NCBI RefSeq assembly: GCF_947077775.1
Contig: NZ_CAMTTE010000002.1
Coordinates: 1 to 39,810, forward strand
Direction of reading: 5' to 3'
Length of the DNA stretch: 39,810 bases
DNA from: Salinibacter pepae
GTDB lineage: Bacteria; Bacteroidota; Rhodothermia; Rhodothermales; Salinibacteraceae
Part shown: piece after piece, positions 1 through 7,877 of the stretch
How positions within the stretch are numbered: position 1 is the first letter of the stretch
How the letters are laid out: every line of letters begins with the position of its first letter
The notes under the pieces: model-generated
Told to the model about the DNA's origin: nothing
The model's database searches: none
The model's input: the letters and a program-made list of their open reading frames with translations, nothing else
Position numbers and translations under genes: made by a program

Positions 1-1119
1 GTCTTGGTACTGGCCCGGAGGTGTGCTCAGATCCTCGTCGACCGCCTTCCAAAGTTCCTCTGGGAGCCCGTCACGGATGATCTGCCGCGTGTGCTGGCCC
101 ACCACCCAGGTGTTGGAGTGCTCCGTGCTCGGAAGCCGATCCTTGACGTACTGGAGAACGCCCTTCCCGCTTTGGAATCGGTAGTGGCCGATCCAGTGGA
201 GGATCTTGTGGTGGATGACGCGCCGGTGTGTGGTCTGGTCGGTCCACGTCGTCCACAGGGCGTACACGCACCAACGAAAGAGCACTGGGTCCTCCTCTGC
301 TTCCGGCACGTACTGGTAGATCATCTGCCGGGTCGCGTACTCGCATGTGCGCCGTGCAAGCGCCCTGCGGACCAACACTGGGATGCTGACATTGCCAGCA
401 CCCTCTGAACCCGGCATGTCCATTTTTTTACACGCCGGAGTGTCGTGATAGCACATTTTGGCTTCCAACAAACTAAGCGTCTTCGATTCCGCTAAGCTGT
501 TGGGAAGCCTACACTTACAAGAACGGGTATCGTTACTATCTACAACACCTACACCCTGTATACCCCGGGAGCCTTGCAGGAAACGTGATGACCCAAGGCA
601 ACACCGGTCCATAATCCCGCTTCTATCCCTACCTCCGCCGGAGCCCTCGCCCCGCTTCCCTCCACCACCTCCTGCTGCCCTGGCCGATGCCTCGGCCTCC
701 ACCAGGGCATCCGTAAGCTCCCGCCGAGTCTCCGCTCCGGCTGCCGCTTCCGCCGCGGAGCTGTAGTCGATACCGAGGCCCTCGCAGAGATCCACCGCGT
801 CGATCTCAACCTCGCCTACGCGGACATGCGTTTTCGCCCGTTGGACCTGACCTTTATTCCGATCATAGCTTGTCTCGAAGCCGAGCACAGCCGGAACGGA
901 GTTCTCCTCTTTCCACTCGATGGTTTCCGCCGCGCTGGAAAGCGTTACCGCCTTCTTGTAGAGGCGCCCACGAGCGCCCACACGTCTTCCAAGCACGAGA
1001 CACATCTTGATCCACGCCGCCTCGGCCGTGCCGTCTGGACGGTTCTCAGCGATAGTGAAAAGTCGCTCAGCAAGCTCCTCCTCGGTGGGAACTGTTTCCG
1101 CTATGTCAGTACAAGTCAT
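1..1119 (-). CDS. PolA-like replication polymerase, N-terminal part (frame open across window edge)
   Basis: The minus-strand frame is open from an ATG at 1119 down to base 1 with no stop, so the gene leaves the window. Its last codon ends exactly on base 1, and the open frame at 37930..39810 starts with a whole codon on base 39810; joined they encode 999 residues. Three parts are visible. Residues 1-165 are acidic, mostly helical and end in a Gly-rich stretch. Residues 166-233 (about bases 420-625) have poorer third-position GC and no clear protein character. From Met233 (ATG at 423, after an A-run typical of Bacteroidota starts) the sequence leads smoothly into the polymerase. Translation could begin at 423, leaving 1119-625 as a separate gene or a fused domain. 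I do not recognise the first 165 residues. The catalytic motifs lie in the other half. Confidence 0.7.
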   Translation of the reverse strand, partial: MTCTDIAETVPTEEELAERLFTIAENRPDGTAEAAWIKMCLVLGRRVGARGRLYKKAVTLSSAAETIEWKEENSVPAVLGFETSYDRNKGQVQRAKTHVRVGEVEIDAVDLCEGLGIDYSSAAEAAAGAETRRELTDALVEAEASARAAGGGGGKRGEGSGGGRDRSGIMDRCCLGSSRFLQGSRGIQGVGVVDSNDTRSCKCRLPNSLAESKTLSLLEAKMCYHDTPACKKMDMPGSEGAGNVSIPVLVRRALARRTCEYATRQMIYQYVPEAEEDPVLFRWCVYALWTTWTDQTTHRRVIHHKILHWIGHYRFQSGKGVLQYVKDRLPSTEHSNTWVVGQHTRQIIRDGLPEELWKAVDEDLSTPPGQYQD

Positions 1120-1193
1120 CGCATCAGTTTCTTTTTCTCTCTGGAGTGATTGGTGCGCGGCAGCTGGAACTGCCGATGCTTTAGGTTACGTGG

Positions 1194-1228
1194 CGCCCTG
1201 GCCCTGCGCGGGTCGGGGCGTTTTTTTT
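1194..1228 (+). terminator. Rho-independent terminator, plus strand
   Basis: A 10-bp GC-rich stem with two G-U pairs (1194-1203 with 1211-1220) and a 7-base loop is followed by eight T residues. It faces away from the minus-strand polymerase gene and sits 75 bp upstream of its ATG at 1119. No plus-strand gene precedes it, so it either ends an antisense transcript of the polymerase gene or shields the recombinase gene at 1342 from read-through. Confidence 0.8.
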
Positions 1229-1341
1229 GCGTGGTATCTTGACACGTTAATGCCATAGTTGGGTTCCGAGAAACTGCCGTGGGTGGTACGAGTACAACTC
1301 TTTAGTCACACATCGCAAGTGATCTTCACGCCATTCACCTT

Positions 1342-2355
1342 ATGCCAAGCCAGCTTCCCGACCGCATCGAGAGTGCCCTTGAGAGCGGCGAGTCCCAGTA
1401 TAGCACCACCACTCTTCAATCGTACCGTGCGGCCTGGCGGGACTTTTTGACCTGGTGGGCGGGCACTAGAAATGCCGATGCGTGGGAGCTGCGACTCGAG
1501 GAAGAAGGCCTCCCCTTACCTCCATTCGAGGCGATCGCTGGCTACCTTCAGGACCGGAAAGACATGGCCTGGTCGACGCTCACAGGCCGGCGACAGGCGA
1601 TACGACTCGTACATCTGCACTATGACATGCGCGACCCTTTTGAGCAATCAGAGGTGCGGAAGACGTGGGCGGAGGTGCGGAAGCAGAAGCAAGAGGAGGA
1701 ATCGGCTTCACGCCCAATCGGAAGCGACCATGGGGCCGCTGAGGTTATCGAAAACGGCTTAGAACTCCTCAAAAACCATTTCGAGGGCCGCCGTGGCAGG
1801 GAGGACATGAGTGAGGAGGAGCTCTTCCGCAGAGATATGCAATATCTCCCGCAGGAGGTCTCCAGTGCTGAGGACCTGAGCCCGGCTCAGCAAGATCTCA
1901 TCCCTGAGCCTGGCTTTGACCGTAAGACGATGCGCAACCGCCCACTGCTTCTTTTAATCGCGACAACCAGCGCCACCCGCACCGATGTTGTCGGCATACG
2001 CGTAGAGGATGTCCATTTGCGCAGCGAAGATGTTTTCCTCCAGAGCGAGTCCAGCAAGACAAAGGAGGCGCCACTGCAGATCGGTCTTCGAGACGACGAG
2101 GGCAATCTCGAGTCGGTACTTCACCTCAGGCGAGAGCCGGAGCTCCGCTACTGTCCGGCCCAAGCGGTGGCGTCGTGGATCGTGCGCGGGGATCTGGCAG
2201 AAGGACCGCTCTTCCGATCACTTACGCCACAAGGCAAACTGAAAGATTCGGGCATCCAGCCCCAGGCCATCAACCACGCCATTCGCCGCCGGGCAGAGGA
2301 TGTCGAGGGACTCGACTCAGACGAGTGGACGACCCGGCGGCTGCGGAGCCGATAG
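1342..2355 (+). pseudogene. Tyrosine recombinase, truncated before the catalytic C-terminus
   Basis: Residues 1-120 resemble the SAM-like core-binding domain of phage/XerD-type integrases. The catalytic domain follows, with the first catalytic arginine at about R213 (SATRTDVVGIRVEDV), a conserved CPAQAVASWI segment and a GPLFRSLTPQGKL segment. The protein stops just where the family's H-x-L-R box should appear: the end reads EWTTRRLRSR, with Arg in place of the catalytic His, then TAG. The second catalytic Arg partner region, the third-box His/Trp and the nucleophilic Tyr are all absent. It should therefore be inactive. The ATG at 1342 has no strong Shine-Dalgarno site. It is the second of three recombinase-related loci here, unlike the one at 16888 in sequence, and probably records an old integration event. 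Confidence 0.75.
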
Positions 2356-2532
2356 GCACAGGGCTAGCAGGGGGGATAGAGAAACAAACGCCGTTATTGC
2401 AAAAACGGAAATTACTTAGGTGCTGCAAACACCAGTACCTAATCCGAACCTTCTTGCTGTCTTACCACGGCAATTGATCCAATCAGAGAAAGTATATCCT
2501 CTGGCTTGAAAGGCAATACGGCGGCGTTGGTC

Positions 2533-3003
2533 ATGCGCAACCTTCCATACCTGCTCATCGGAGCGTTTCTTCCGGCCATATTTCTTTCTGTCGCCTCACC
2601 AGCAGTCGGTCAGAGCAGTTCTCCAGCGAATCCTCCCCCAGCGAATCTTCTCCCACCGGATTCTTCCCTGTCTGCCCGAGGCATCGCGTTCGAGCTGCGT
2701 TACGGGAGCCCGAGGGCCAGGGGAGCACCACCCCGGCAAGCGGGAGCTGGGGACAAGACCCTGCACACGCTTGTCTCCATGGGCATTGCCGTTGGCACGT
2801 ACTACGGGATTAGAGGAGCTGCTGGCTGGCCGCACCGCAGGTGCCTCGTGGCGGCTGGTGGGAGTGCCCTTACGGCAGGGCTGTTGAAGGAGCTGTATGA
2901 CCGCTCGAAGATCGGCAATCGGTTCAGTGGAGCAGATATGGTCTTCAACGCAATCGGGACGGGCCTGGGTATAGGAGTCGTAGTCGGCCTGAGAGGAAGC
3001 TAG
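2533..3003 (+). CDS. Exported small membrane/periplasmic protein (YfiM/DUF2279-like)
   Basis: A 156-residue protein. I chose the ATG at 2533 because it gives a clean Sec signal peptide (MRNLPYLLIGAFLPAIFLSV, then Ala-rich to a likely cut after SPAVGQ); an upstream TTG would add nine residues ahead of it. After a Pro-rich segment come two glycine-rich hydrophobic stretches around KELYDRSKIGNRFSGAD and NAIGTGLGI. That pattern resembles YfiM/DUF2279-type proteins (KE-x-YD ... FS-x-x-D-x-x-x-xAxG). The role is unknown; it likely sits in the periplasm or inner membrane. It stands alone on the plus strand, convergent with the initiator-like gene, and a tandem-repeat-rich gap follows. Confidence 0.6.
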   Translation: MRNLPYLLIGAFLPAIFLSVASPAVGQSSSPANPPPANLLPPDSSLSARGIAFELRYGSPRARGAPPRQAGAGDKTLHTLVSMGIAVGTYYGIRGAAGWPHRRCLVAAGGSALTAGLLKELYDRSKIGNRFSGADMVFNAIGTGLGIGVVVGLRGS

Positions 3004-3031
3004 CGGTTCGGCCGCGATACCAGAGAGACAG

Positions 3032-3232
3032 GACTGGAGAGGCAAGACTGGAGTGGCAAGATTGAGAAGGTCGCGTCTATCCCCTCACCATTGCGGGCCT
3101 TCGCCATTGCGGGCGAGTCCGTTCTGGAAGGACCTACTTTCCAAGGCCACCCTCCAAGGCCATCCTCCAAAGTCACTTTGGCTCAGGAGACCTTTAGCCA
3201 GTTGGCTTTCGGCCAGTTGGCCTCCGGTCGGC
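3032..3232. repeat. Cluster of four unrelated short tandem repeats
   Basis: Within 200 bp there are several direct repeats: a 14-bp unit (gactggagwggcaa, about 2.8 copies from 3032), a 16-bp unit containing ccattgcgggc (two copies, about 3086-3117), a 13-bp unit containing tccaaggcca (three diverged copies, about 3133-3175), and a 15-bp unit containing cagttggc (3198-3232). The last array lies inside the 3' end of the initiator-like gene and encodes its terminal RRPTGRKPTG. The units are not related to each other. Confidence 0.75.
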
Positions 3233-4888
3233 CGGTTCTCCAACCTCCGGATCGAAATACATGTACTGGGGGCCATTTCCACCGCTAGGGCCAGACAGAC
3301 ACCGATGAAATCGGTCCTCCGGGATACCCTGAGCAGTGTACCCTTCCTTTTCCGCTTCTGAAACGGTCTCTTTGTGCTCCAAGGGTGGAAGAGAGCTCTC
3401 TTTCGAGGGCTCGCCGGGGTTCTCTTCTCCGGAGGGCTGGAGGGCGTATCCTTCGGTGATGGCCTCGTGGAGCCAGGCGCCGGGCTTGCGGATCGTCTGT
3501 TCGGCGGCCCGCTGGCGGTAGAGCTCGAAGTTGGCCCGGACCCGAGCGCGAGAGAATCGGGACAGAAGCTCGGCGATGCGGCCGGCCCAGACGCCGACGT
3601 TGGCGAGCTTTTCGGCTAAGTCTTGCTTCTCGGGTGGGAGATTGCCAAAGTCGGCCGATGGAGAACCTCTCCCAGACGCCTGGCGCTCGTGCTGGTCTTT
3701 GTCTGGTGGTGGCCGACCTGTTCCATTAGATTGATCAGCCGGCACAGCATTGCCTTTTCCTAACGCCGGCTCTACCCCCTGCTTCGGCTTGTTCTTGCTT
3801 GAAGGCTGGCTATGTTTGTCTTTAGAAGAACTCTTTTTATAAGAGGAAGGGGGGTCAGAATTTTGGCGATCGGGGGTCAGATCGTTGGCGTCGCCTCTGC
3901 AACGAAAACCCGAGTCCTCCGAATTCTCGCTTGAACTGTCACTCGAACTGCCACTTGAATTGCTACTTGAGCTTCTACTTGAGGCATCTCCGACCGCTTC
4001 AGGCAGGAAGCGGTACTTGCATGCCCCGTTTTCCGGGCGGACCCGCCCGATCCACTTCCCCTGGAGGGCCTTCGCGGCTCGGGTCACGGCCGTTTTCGAC
4101 CGCCCGGTCATTTTCGCCAGCGCCCGGCTGGAAAGCTCAGTCCACCGGTCGTGGACGGCCTGCAGTGCGCCGCTCTGCGGATCCATCTCCTTGGAGGTCC
4201 ATCCCCACGTCCCGCGGAGGACCGCGAGCACGACCCGCAGACCCGCTCCAGTGTCAAGCGTAGGGAGCTCCTCGAGAAGGGCGGTCGGGACCTGCGTAAA
4301 CCGCGCTGTCGGGACGCCCAGCGCCAGCTGGTAGTGGTAACTCCGGCCGCTGCGATCTGCGCGGGCCCATCCAATAGATTCCAGCTCGGAAAGCCCGTTG
4401 CGCGTGCCCTGGTCCGACAGGCCACTGGCCGCCTCGACGTCGCTTCGAGAGAGCCAGTCCTCGGTGCAGGTCCACTTGCCCTCGGCTGGATGGAACCGGA
4501 AGGAGAGGTGGATCAAGCCCAGAAGGCACCGCAGAGCGGAATCGGACATTTCCGGCATGCGGCCGAACACCGCGTTCGGGACCGGCATGCGGAAGAGACC
4601 TGGAGGGAACGGCTCGGTGGCGTCAAGCGACAGTTCCTCCGAGGGCAGCTCCTCTGGGGATAGCTCCTGTGGGGATAGCTCTCCCGGCGACTGCTCCTCG
4701 AGAGGTAGCTCCCCTGGCGACGGCCGATCGGCCGCGTCGGAGGATCTTCCCTTCCGGTCAGGGCCGCCGGGCGAGGGAGACTGTTGCGATTCGGTAAATT
4801 GAGGGCTCGGGGGCGCCGCCTTCCGAGGCGGATCGGCCGGAGAATTGGAACCCGGCTTGGCCCTTGCGCTTTTTAAGAGACAAGGCAT
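3194..4888 (-). CDS. Winged-helix replication-initiator-like protein
   Basis: A 564-residue protein with two DNA-binding-like blocks. Residues 113-190 form a winged-helix-like domain (helix, then DVEAASGLSDQGTRNGLSELESIGW, then a beta-wing). Residues 205-297 resemble the N-terminal domain of phage replication protein O and related plasmid initiators: an RVVLAVLRGTWGW helix, then RALAKMTGRSKTAVTRAAKAL. Residues 55-90 carry degenerate SPGEL/SPEEL pentapeptide repeats and residues 300-420 are a low-complexity Ser/Lys/Pro linker. A further helical block (about 425-495, KPGAWLHEAITEGYAL) resembles the C-terminus of such initiators. Its role is probably origin recognition and loading for plasmid replication in the cytoplasm. 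The leader holds an opposed terminator hairpin that may mark antisense control. It could instead be a regulator, because no biochemical motif is decisive. Confidence 0.6.
   Translation of the reverse strand: MPCLLKSARAKPGSNSPADPPRKAAPPSPQFTESQQSPSPGGPDRKGRSSDAADRPSPGELPLEEQSPGELSPQELSPEELPSEELSLDATEPFPPGLFRMPVPNAVFGRMPEMSDSALRCLLGLIHLSFRFHPAEGKWTCTEDWLSRSDVEAASGLSDQGTRNGLSELESIGWARADRSGRSYHYQLALGVPTARFTQVPTALLEELPTLDTGAGLRVVLAVLRGTWGWTSKEMDPQSGALQAVHDRWTELSSRALAKMTGRSKTAVTRAAKALQGKWIGRVRPENGACKYRFLPEAVGDASSRSSSSNSSGSSSDSSSENSEDSGFRCRGDANDLTPDRQNSDPPSSYKKSSSKDKHSQPSSKNKPKQGVEPALGKGNAVPADQSNGTGRPPPDKDQHERQASGRGSPSADFGNLPPEKQDLAEKLANVGVWAGRIAELLSRFSRARVRANFELYRQRAAEQTIRKPGAWLHEAITEGYALQPSGEENPGEPSKESSLPPLEHKETVSEAEKEGYTAQGIPEDRFHRCLSGPSGGNGPQYMYFDPEVGEPADRRPTGRKPTG
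4633..4716. repeat. 15-bp in-frame repeat encoding SPGEL/SPEEL pentapeptides
   Basis: About five degenerate 15-bp units (consensus near agctcctctggggat) lie inside the initiator-like gene and translate on the minus strand as SPGEL, SPQEL, SPEEL and PSEEL. The period keeps the frame, so copy number can change without breaking the gene. The acidic repeats form a disordered spacer ahead of the first winged-helix-like domain. Confidence 0.8.
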
Positions 4889-4930
4889 TACGTCGCAGCG
4901 TATGTCTTGTTAGGTCCGAAATGGACTTCT

Positions 4931-4969
4931 GCCCGCCGACTGACCCAAACCAGTCGGTGGGCTTTTTTT
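4931..4969 (+). terminator. Strong plus-strand terminator in the leader of the initiator-like gene
   Basis: A 12-bp stem (4931-4942 with 4951-4962, one G-U pair), an 8-base loop and seven T residues. It begins 43 bp upstream of the ATG at 4888 and terminates plus-strand transcription, that is, antisense to the initiator mRNA. A smaller hairpin (gtcc-gaaat-ggac, about 4913-4925) lies just before it. Two hairpins ending in a U-run opposite a rep leader resemble a countertranscribed RNA, but I see no convincing plus-strand promoter in the sequence. Confidence 0.8.
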
Positions 4970-5428
4970 GTGAGTTATGGGGTTTTCAGGTCTGCATGTG
5001 GTCGCTTCGTCGGGAAAATCATCGCTTCCAAAACGAAAGCCTCCAAGTCGGGGCGCTGGCTGCCGGAAGCTTGGGGACAATGCCTGGAATGGAGTCAGGC
5101 ACCCGACAGCGCAGGCAGGAAAGACCTGCTGGCGCCCCCACCTGGAGGCTCTCCAGATTGGGGTAGTTTAAGTATTTCGGACGTACTCCATTCGCGACGA
5201 CCGAGTTCAGTGTCCCAAACCTTGCTCGACCGTGGGCCCATGTTGGGAGACATGCGCCAGTACGTTGATCGTAAATATATGAGATCGGATGGTCGAACAT
5301 CAAATCGATGCTTTCTGCCTGCTTGGTGAGGAGGCAAGGATGGTCTGGTATAAGCTAAGCCTGAAACAATTATCCGCACCGTGCTGTCTTCACGATACGT
5401 TCTTCTTTAGTAAAAGACAGTCACAGAT
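4970..5428. other. Intergenic region with a large imperfect inverted repeat; possible origin/control region
   Basis: This 460-bp gap separates the minus-strand initiator-like gene from the plus-strand gene at 5429. No frame in it has convincing coding character. A segment near 5038-5060 (gcctccaagtcggggcgctg) returns in inverted, imperfect form near 5128-5147 (ctggcgcccccacctggagg), enclosing about 70 bp. Its place next to the initiator gene makes it a reasonable origin or copy-control candidate, but no clear iterons or DnaA boxes were found. Confidence 0.35.
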
Positions 5429-5617
5429 ATGTCTAAAAAGAGCCCTGAAGATCGCGAGGTAGATCACCGTACGGAAACTGATGGCGAAGGCGTTCACCAC
5501 TATCGAACCTACGAGGATGAAAACGGAGACCAATACACTCAATACGAGGGAACAGAGAGCCGCAACGAGCTTCTTGGGTTCGAAGACGACGAGCATTTCG
5601 AGGACAACATGCTGTAA
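5429..5617 (+). CDS. Small very acidic protein, unknown function
   Basis: A 62-residue, extremely acidic protein (start MSKKSPEDREVDHRT, end EDDEHFEDNML) with about one third Asp/Glu and a central TYEDENGDQYTQYEG stretch rich in Tyr and Gln. There is no transmembrane segment and no recognised domain. The ATG follows an A/T-rich leader and a terminator stands directly behind the stop, which supports a real monocistronic gene. The composition suits the cytoplasm of a salt-in halophile. Small acidic plasmid proteins are sometimes anti-restriction DNA mimics, but nothing here proves that. Confidence 0.65.
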   Translation: MSKKSPEDREVDHRTETDGEGVHHYRTYEDENGDQYTQYEGTESRNELLGFEDDEHFEDNML

Positions 5618-5644
5618 CAGCGACTCCCTTAATGAATGAACCAC

Positions 5645-5679
5645 GGCCCGGCCGCGACCACGGCCGGGCCATCTTTGTT
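5645..5679 (+). terminator. Terminator after the small acidic gene
   Basis: A perfect 9-bp stem (ggcccggcc at 5645-5653 with ggccgggcc at 5662-5670) is followed by a short, imperfect T-rich tail (atctttgtt). It begins 27 bp after the stop codon at 5617. Confidence 0.7.
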
Positions 5680-5918
5680 AGGGCATCTTACGATTGATTG
5701 TGATTGGTCACTCTGAACAAGCTGAAAACAGTCGAATTGAGCGGGCTTACTGACTGCCAGTGAGTCGGGTAGATCGGAATGTTAGGTCGTTCGCTCACTT
5801 ATTAATACCTACACCTCTACTCAGCTTGACCTCACTCTTCTTGGAGCTTCTGCGATTTCCTTTTGCCCGTGCAAGCCTTCCTTAATCGATCCGTTTGCTC
5901 AATCTCTCTATCATTGAC

Positions 5919-6533
5919 ATGGACCGTAATGAGCTGCATGAACTTCAGAATGAAATGCATCACCACGAGGCTGCTCACGCAGCCGCTCACGTCTGTCTCA
6001 GTCAGGAAACGAAAGTAGACAGAATCGAGGTTGGAAGTGAACTCAACGACCTCATACCGGGAGCTAACGACATGATTGCTAGTGGACGAGTCGAAGTCAG
6101 TGGAATTGACGATATATGCTACTCTTGGATTTCTACTGTGTGTTCTTTAGCAGGAGTTGCACACGACCATGTAAAAGGGTACAGCTACCTTCAAAAGCCG
6201 GGAAAACCAAGAGCAGTAGAGTTGGCAGCACATGGGCGCTTTGATAAGGTAGAAAGTCTTTATCCTAGGATCTCGGGGGATCTGATAAAAGCAAAAATTG
6301 TGGCAGTATATTATGAGAGAGAAGACTCAGAAAGCGACTCGCTCCAAAACGGGCCTTTTGCCAAAGGATGGAGGTTAGCTAAAGAATTTGTTCGAAATGT
6401 GATGCCAGCCATCAACGAACTCGCTAGAAACCACTTATCGGCGGGGGGCACTCCTGGAAATGTAGTCCGCGAAGTTCTGACTCGACACCAAGTAGTCAAA
6501 GAGTATAAAAGTGAAATGGGAATAAATAAGTAA
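5919..6533 (+). CDS. M41-like HExxH metallopeptidase-type protein
   Basis: A 204-residue protein from the ATG at 5919; a TTG at 5895 would add eight residues. Near the N-terminus is NEMHHHEAAHAAAHVCL, with HEAAH at residues 16-20 matching the zinc-binding HExxH of FtsH-type (M41) peptidases, whose usual context is HEAAHAVV. Further family features follow: a beta segment with a RVEVSG-type turn, an AG-x-VAHD motif where M41-like proteins carry AGPVAE, and a C-terminal helical block (FVRNVMPAINELARNHL ... GNVVREVL). There is no AAA ATPase domain and no membrane segment, so it is a stand-alone peptidase-like domain. It is clearly more AT-rich than its neighbours, which suggests acquisition from another genome. 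The third zinc ligand is not certain. Confidence 0.65.
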   Translation: MDRNELHELQNEMHHHEAAHAAAHVCLSQETKVDRIEVGSELNDLIPGANDMIASGRVEVSGIDDICYSWISTVCSLAGVAHDHVKGYSYLQKPGKPRAVELAAHGRFDKVESLYPRISGDLIKAKIVAVYYEREDSESDSLQNGPFAKGWRLAKEFVRNVMPAINELARNHLSAGGTPGNVVREVLTRHQVVKEYKSEMGINK

Positions 6534-6776
6534 GGCAAAATATTAATACCAACGAAAAATATTTTGTAAAAAATTTTAGGGTATAAAGTCGATAACAACA
6601 TTATGTACGTATAATCCAAAATTAATACAAAGTAACAAAAATTATGATATGAAATTTTGAAAAAATTAGTAGGTAAAAGTCAGGCAGATTAAAATCCAAG
6701 AGTTGGGAGACCTAAGAGGTTACTGGGTGCGAGTTTCTCTGAAGCCACGCCTCGACAACCTTTCTACTAGGTTCGT
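6534..6776. other. AT-rich noncoding stretch
   Basis: The bases between about 6535 and 6690 are far richer in A and T than the rest of the window (runs such as aaaaatattttgtaaaaaatt). No gene is visible. It continues the AT-rich composition of the M41-like gene, so both may have arrived together. A DNA-unwinding element is possible but unsupported by neighbouring initiator sites. Confidence 0.5.
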
Positions 6777-7555
6777 CTACACCGCGGTGGGTTCGGTATC
6801 GTTCATCAACTCCTTGTGCCGTCCGCGTAGGGCCTGCGCCCGTTCCTCTTGATCGGCCAAACCGGTGCGGATGTCTTGTTGCTCTTGCTTGCTTTGCCGC
6901 AGGTCCCTTGATCTGCTAAATGAGGCAACGCCAATTCTGAATACTTTGATCAACGAGACCAAGAACCGATTCTTTGGTAGACCCGATGATGCCTTTGCTT
7001 ACCTGACGGGCAGAAGACTGAAGACGATCAGTGAATCCGTTTAGTGCATTCGGGGCCTCCTGATTGTCGATAGTCTCATCAGTGTCGACGTAGCGGGACT
7101 CGCGTTGCGATCTGCCGCTGCTCTCACTATCGCTCAGCATTGCGGGGGCACCAGCACCTATGAAGAGGCTGAGCTCACCGATCAGAATGCTTGTCCCGAC
7201 GGTCTTGGGTGCCCCGAGTGTGCTCGCAGTGGTCGCGGCACCTGCTGCAGTGCCCGCTCCAACCCCGACGGCTGTACCTGTTTTTCGACTGGTAAGTCAT
7301 CTTGTTTGGATTGTTTGAAGCGACACTCCTCTCGCTCCACCTGCATCAATTGGGCGCGGCTTAAAGGCTCGCGCCGCAGAAGGCTTCGATGCTGTCGCGC
7401 TGAAACCGAAGTGCGCGGTCTCGGAGGGCTTGCGTATTGGACTCGCCCGAGAGAGCCGGAGCTACTGAATTGTCGAGATGGTCGGCACGGTCGCGGGCGA
7501 CTTGCTTGAGCTTACGCTCGATGCGGGACTGCTCGCTATCTAGATCATTTTCGGG
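6777..7555 (-). pseudogene. Multiply frameshifted helical/membrane protein gene
   Basis: Coding-like sequence continues down the minus strand but changes frame several times. In order: a helical acidic piece (LDSEQSRIERKLKQVARDR ... RFQRDSIEAF, bases 7555-7370); a second helical piece in another frame (REPLSRAQLMQVEREECRF); a glycine/alanine zipper with a hydrophobic helix (TAVGVGAGTAAGAATTAST ... IGELSLFIGAGAPA) running into ESKSIIG-like helices up to base 6916; and a coiled-coil tail (RQSKQEQQDIRTGLADQEER) ending at 6777 in a fourth phase. The pieces read as one original protein with coiled coils around a hydrophobic centre. Its 5' end is cut off at about 7555, where umuC begins on the other strand. 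I do not recognise the family; the open frames at 6916-7140 and 6777-6962 are fragments of it. Confidence 0.6.
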
Positions 7556-7568
7556 AGCCTCCCGGCGG

Positions 7569-7874
7569 CTTTTAGAGCCGATCTACCGGAGCGGCCACGG
7601 CTACAAGAAGGCGGGCGTCTGCCTCTACGACATCCGCCCGAGCCGCCCGCACCAGCCTGGGTTATTCGGCCAGGAGAGGAAGAAGGACGAGGATCTGATG
7701 GAAGCGGTGGACCGAATAAACCAGGAGTACGGGAAGGAAGCCATCGGGCTCGCTGCGGCGGGCCTTCCTGAGGGAAAGGGGCACCTCGAGCGGGAGTGGA
7801 CGATGAAGCGCCAGCGGCGATCTCCGCGGCACGCGACCCGATGGGACGAACTACCTGTTGCCAAGGCTGGTTAG
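7569..7874 (+). pseudogene. umuC: umuC 3' fragment (Y-family DNA polymerase V, C-terminal domain)
   Basis: The plus-strand frame from about 7569 to the stop at 7874 matches the C-terminal part of UmuC, the translesion polymerase: IYRSGHGYKKAGVCLYDI (family consensus near YKKAGVMLLDL), GLFGQERKKDEDLMEAVDRI, QEYGKEAIGLAAAGL and TRWDELPVAKAG, the standard UmuC ending. The first 300 or so residues (palm, fingers and catalytic Asp/Glu) are missing. The fragment joins, within about 15 bp, the truncated 5' end of the frameshifted minus-strand gene, so a deletion or rearrangement made this junction. A plus-strand reading that starts further left is only the reverse of that neighbour. It cannot be an active polymerase. 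Confidence 0.85.
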
Positions 7875-7877
7875 CCG

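Noticed and set aside
4-408. Plus-strand open frame at the left edge
   Set aside because: It is the reverse of the polymerase gene, whose minus-strand frame is open beyond it, has better coding bias and continues in frame across the ends.
458-809. Open frames on both strands (102 and 86 codons)
   Set aside because: Both are shadows of the continuous minus-strand frame 1119..1; their translations are Pro/Arg/Ser-rich without motifs.
1239-1267. Sigma-70-type promoter (ttgaca at 1239)
   Set aside because: No acceptable -10 box stands 16-18 bp downstream, and Bacteroidota-type promoters use different elements.
4907-5329. 140-codon plus-strand frame in front of the small acidic gene
   Set aside because: It reads through a terminator hairpin and an inverted repeat, is basic in an otherwise acidic protein set, and has no protein character.
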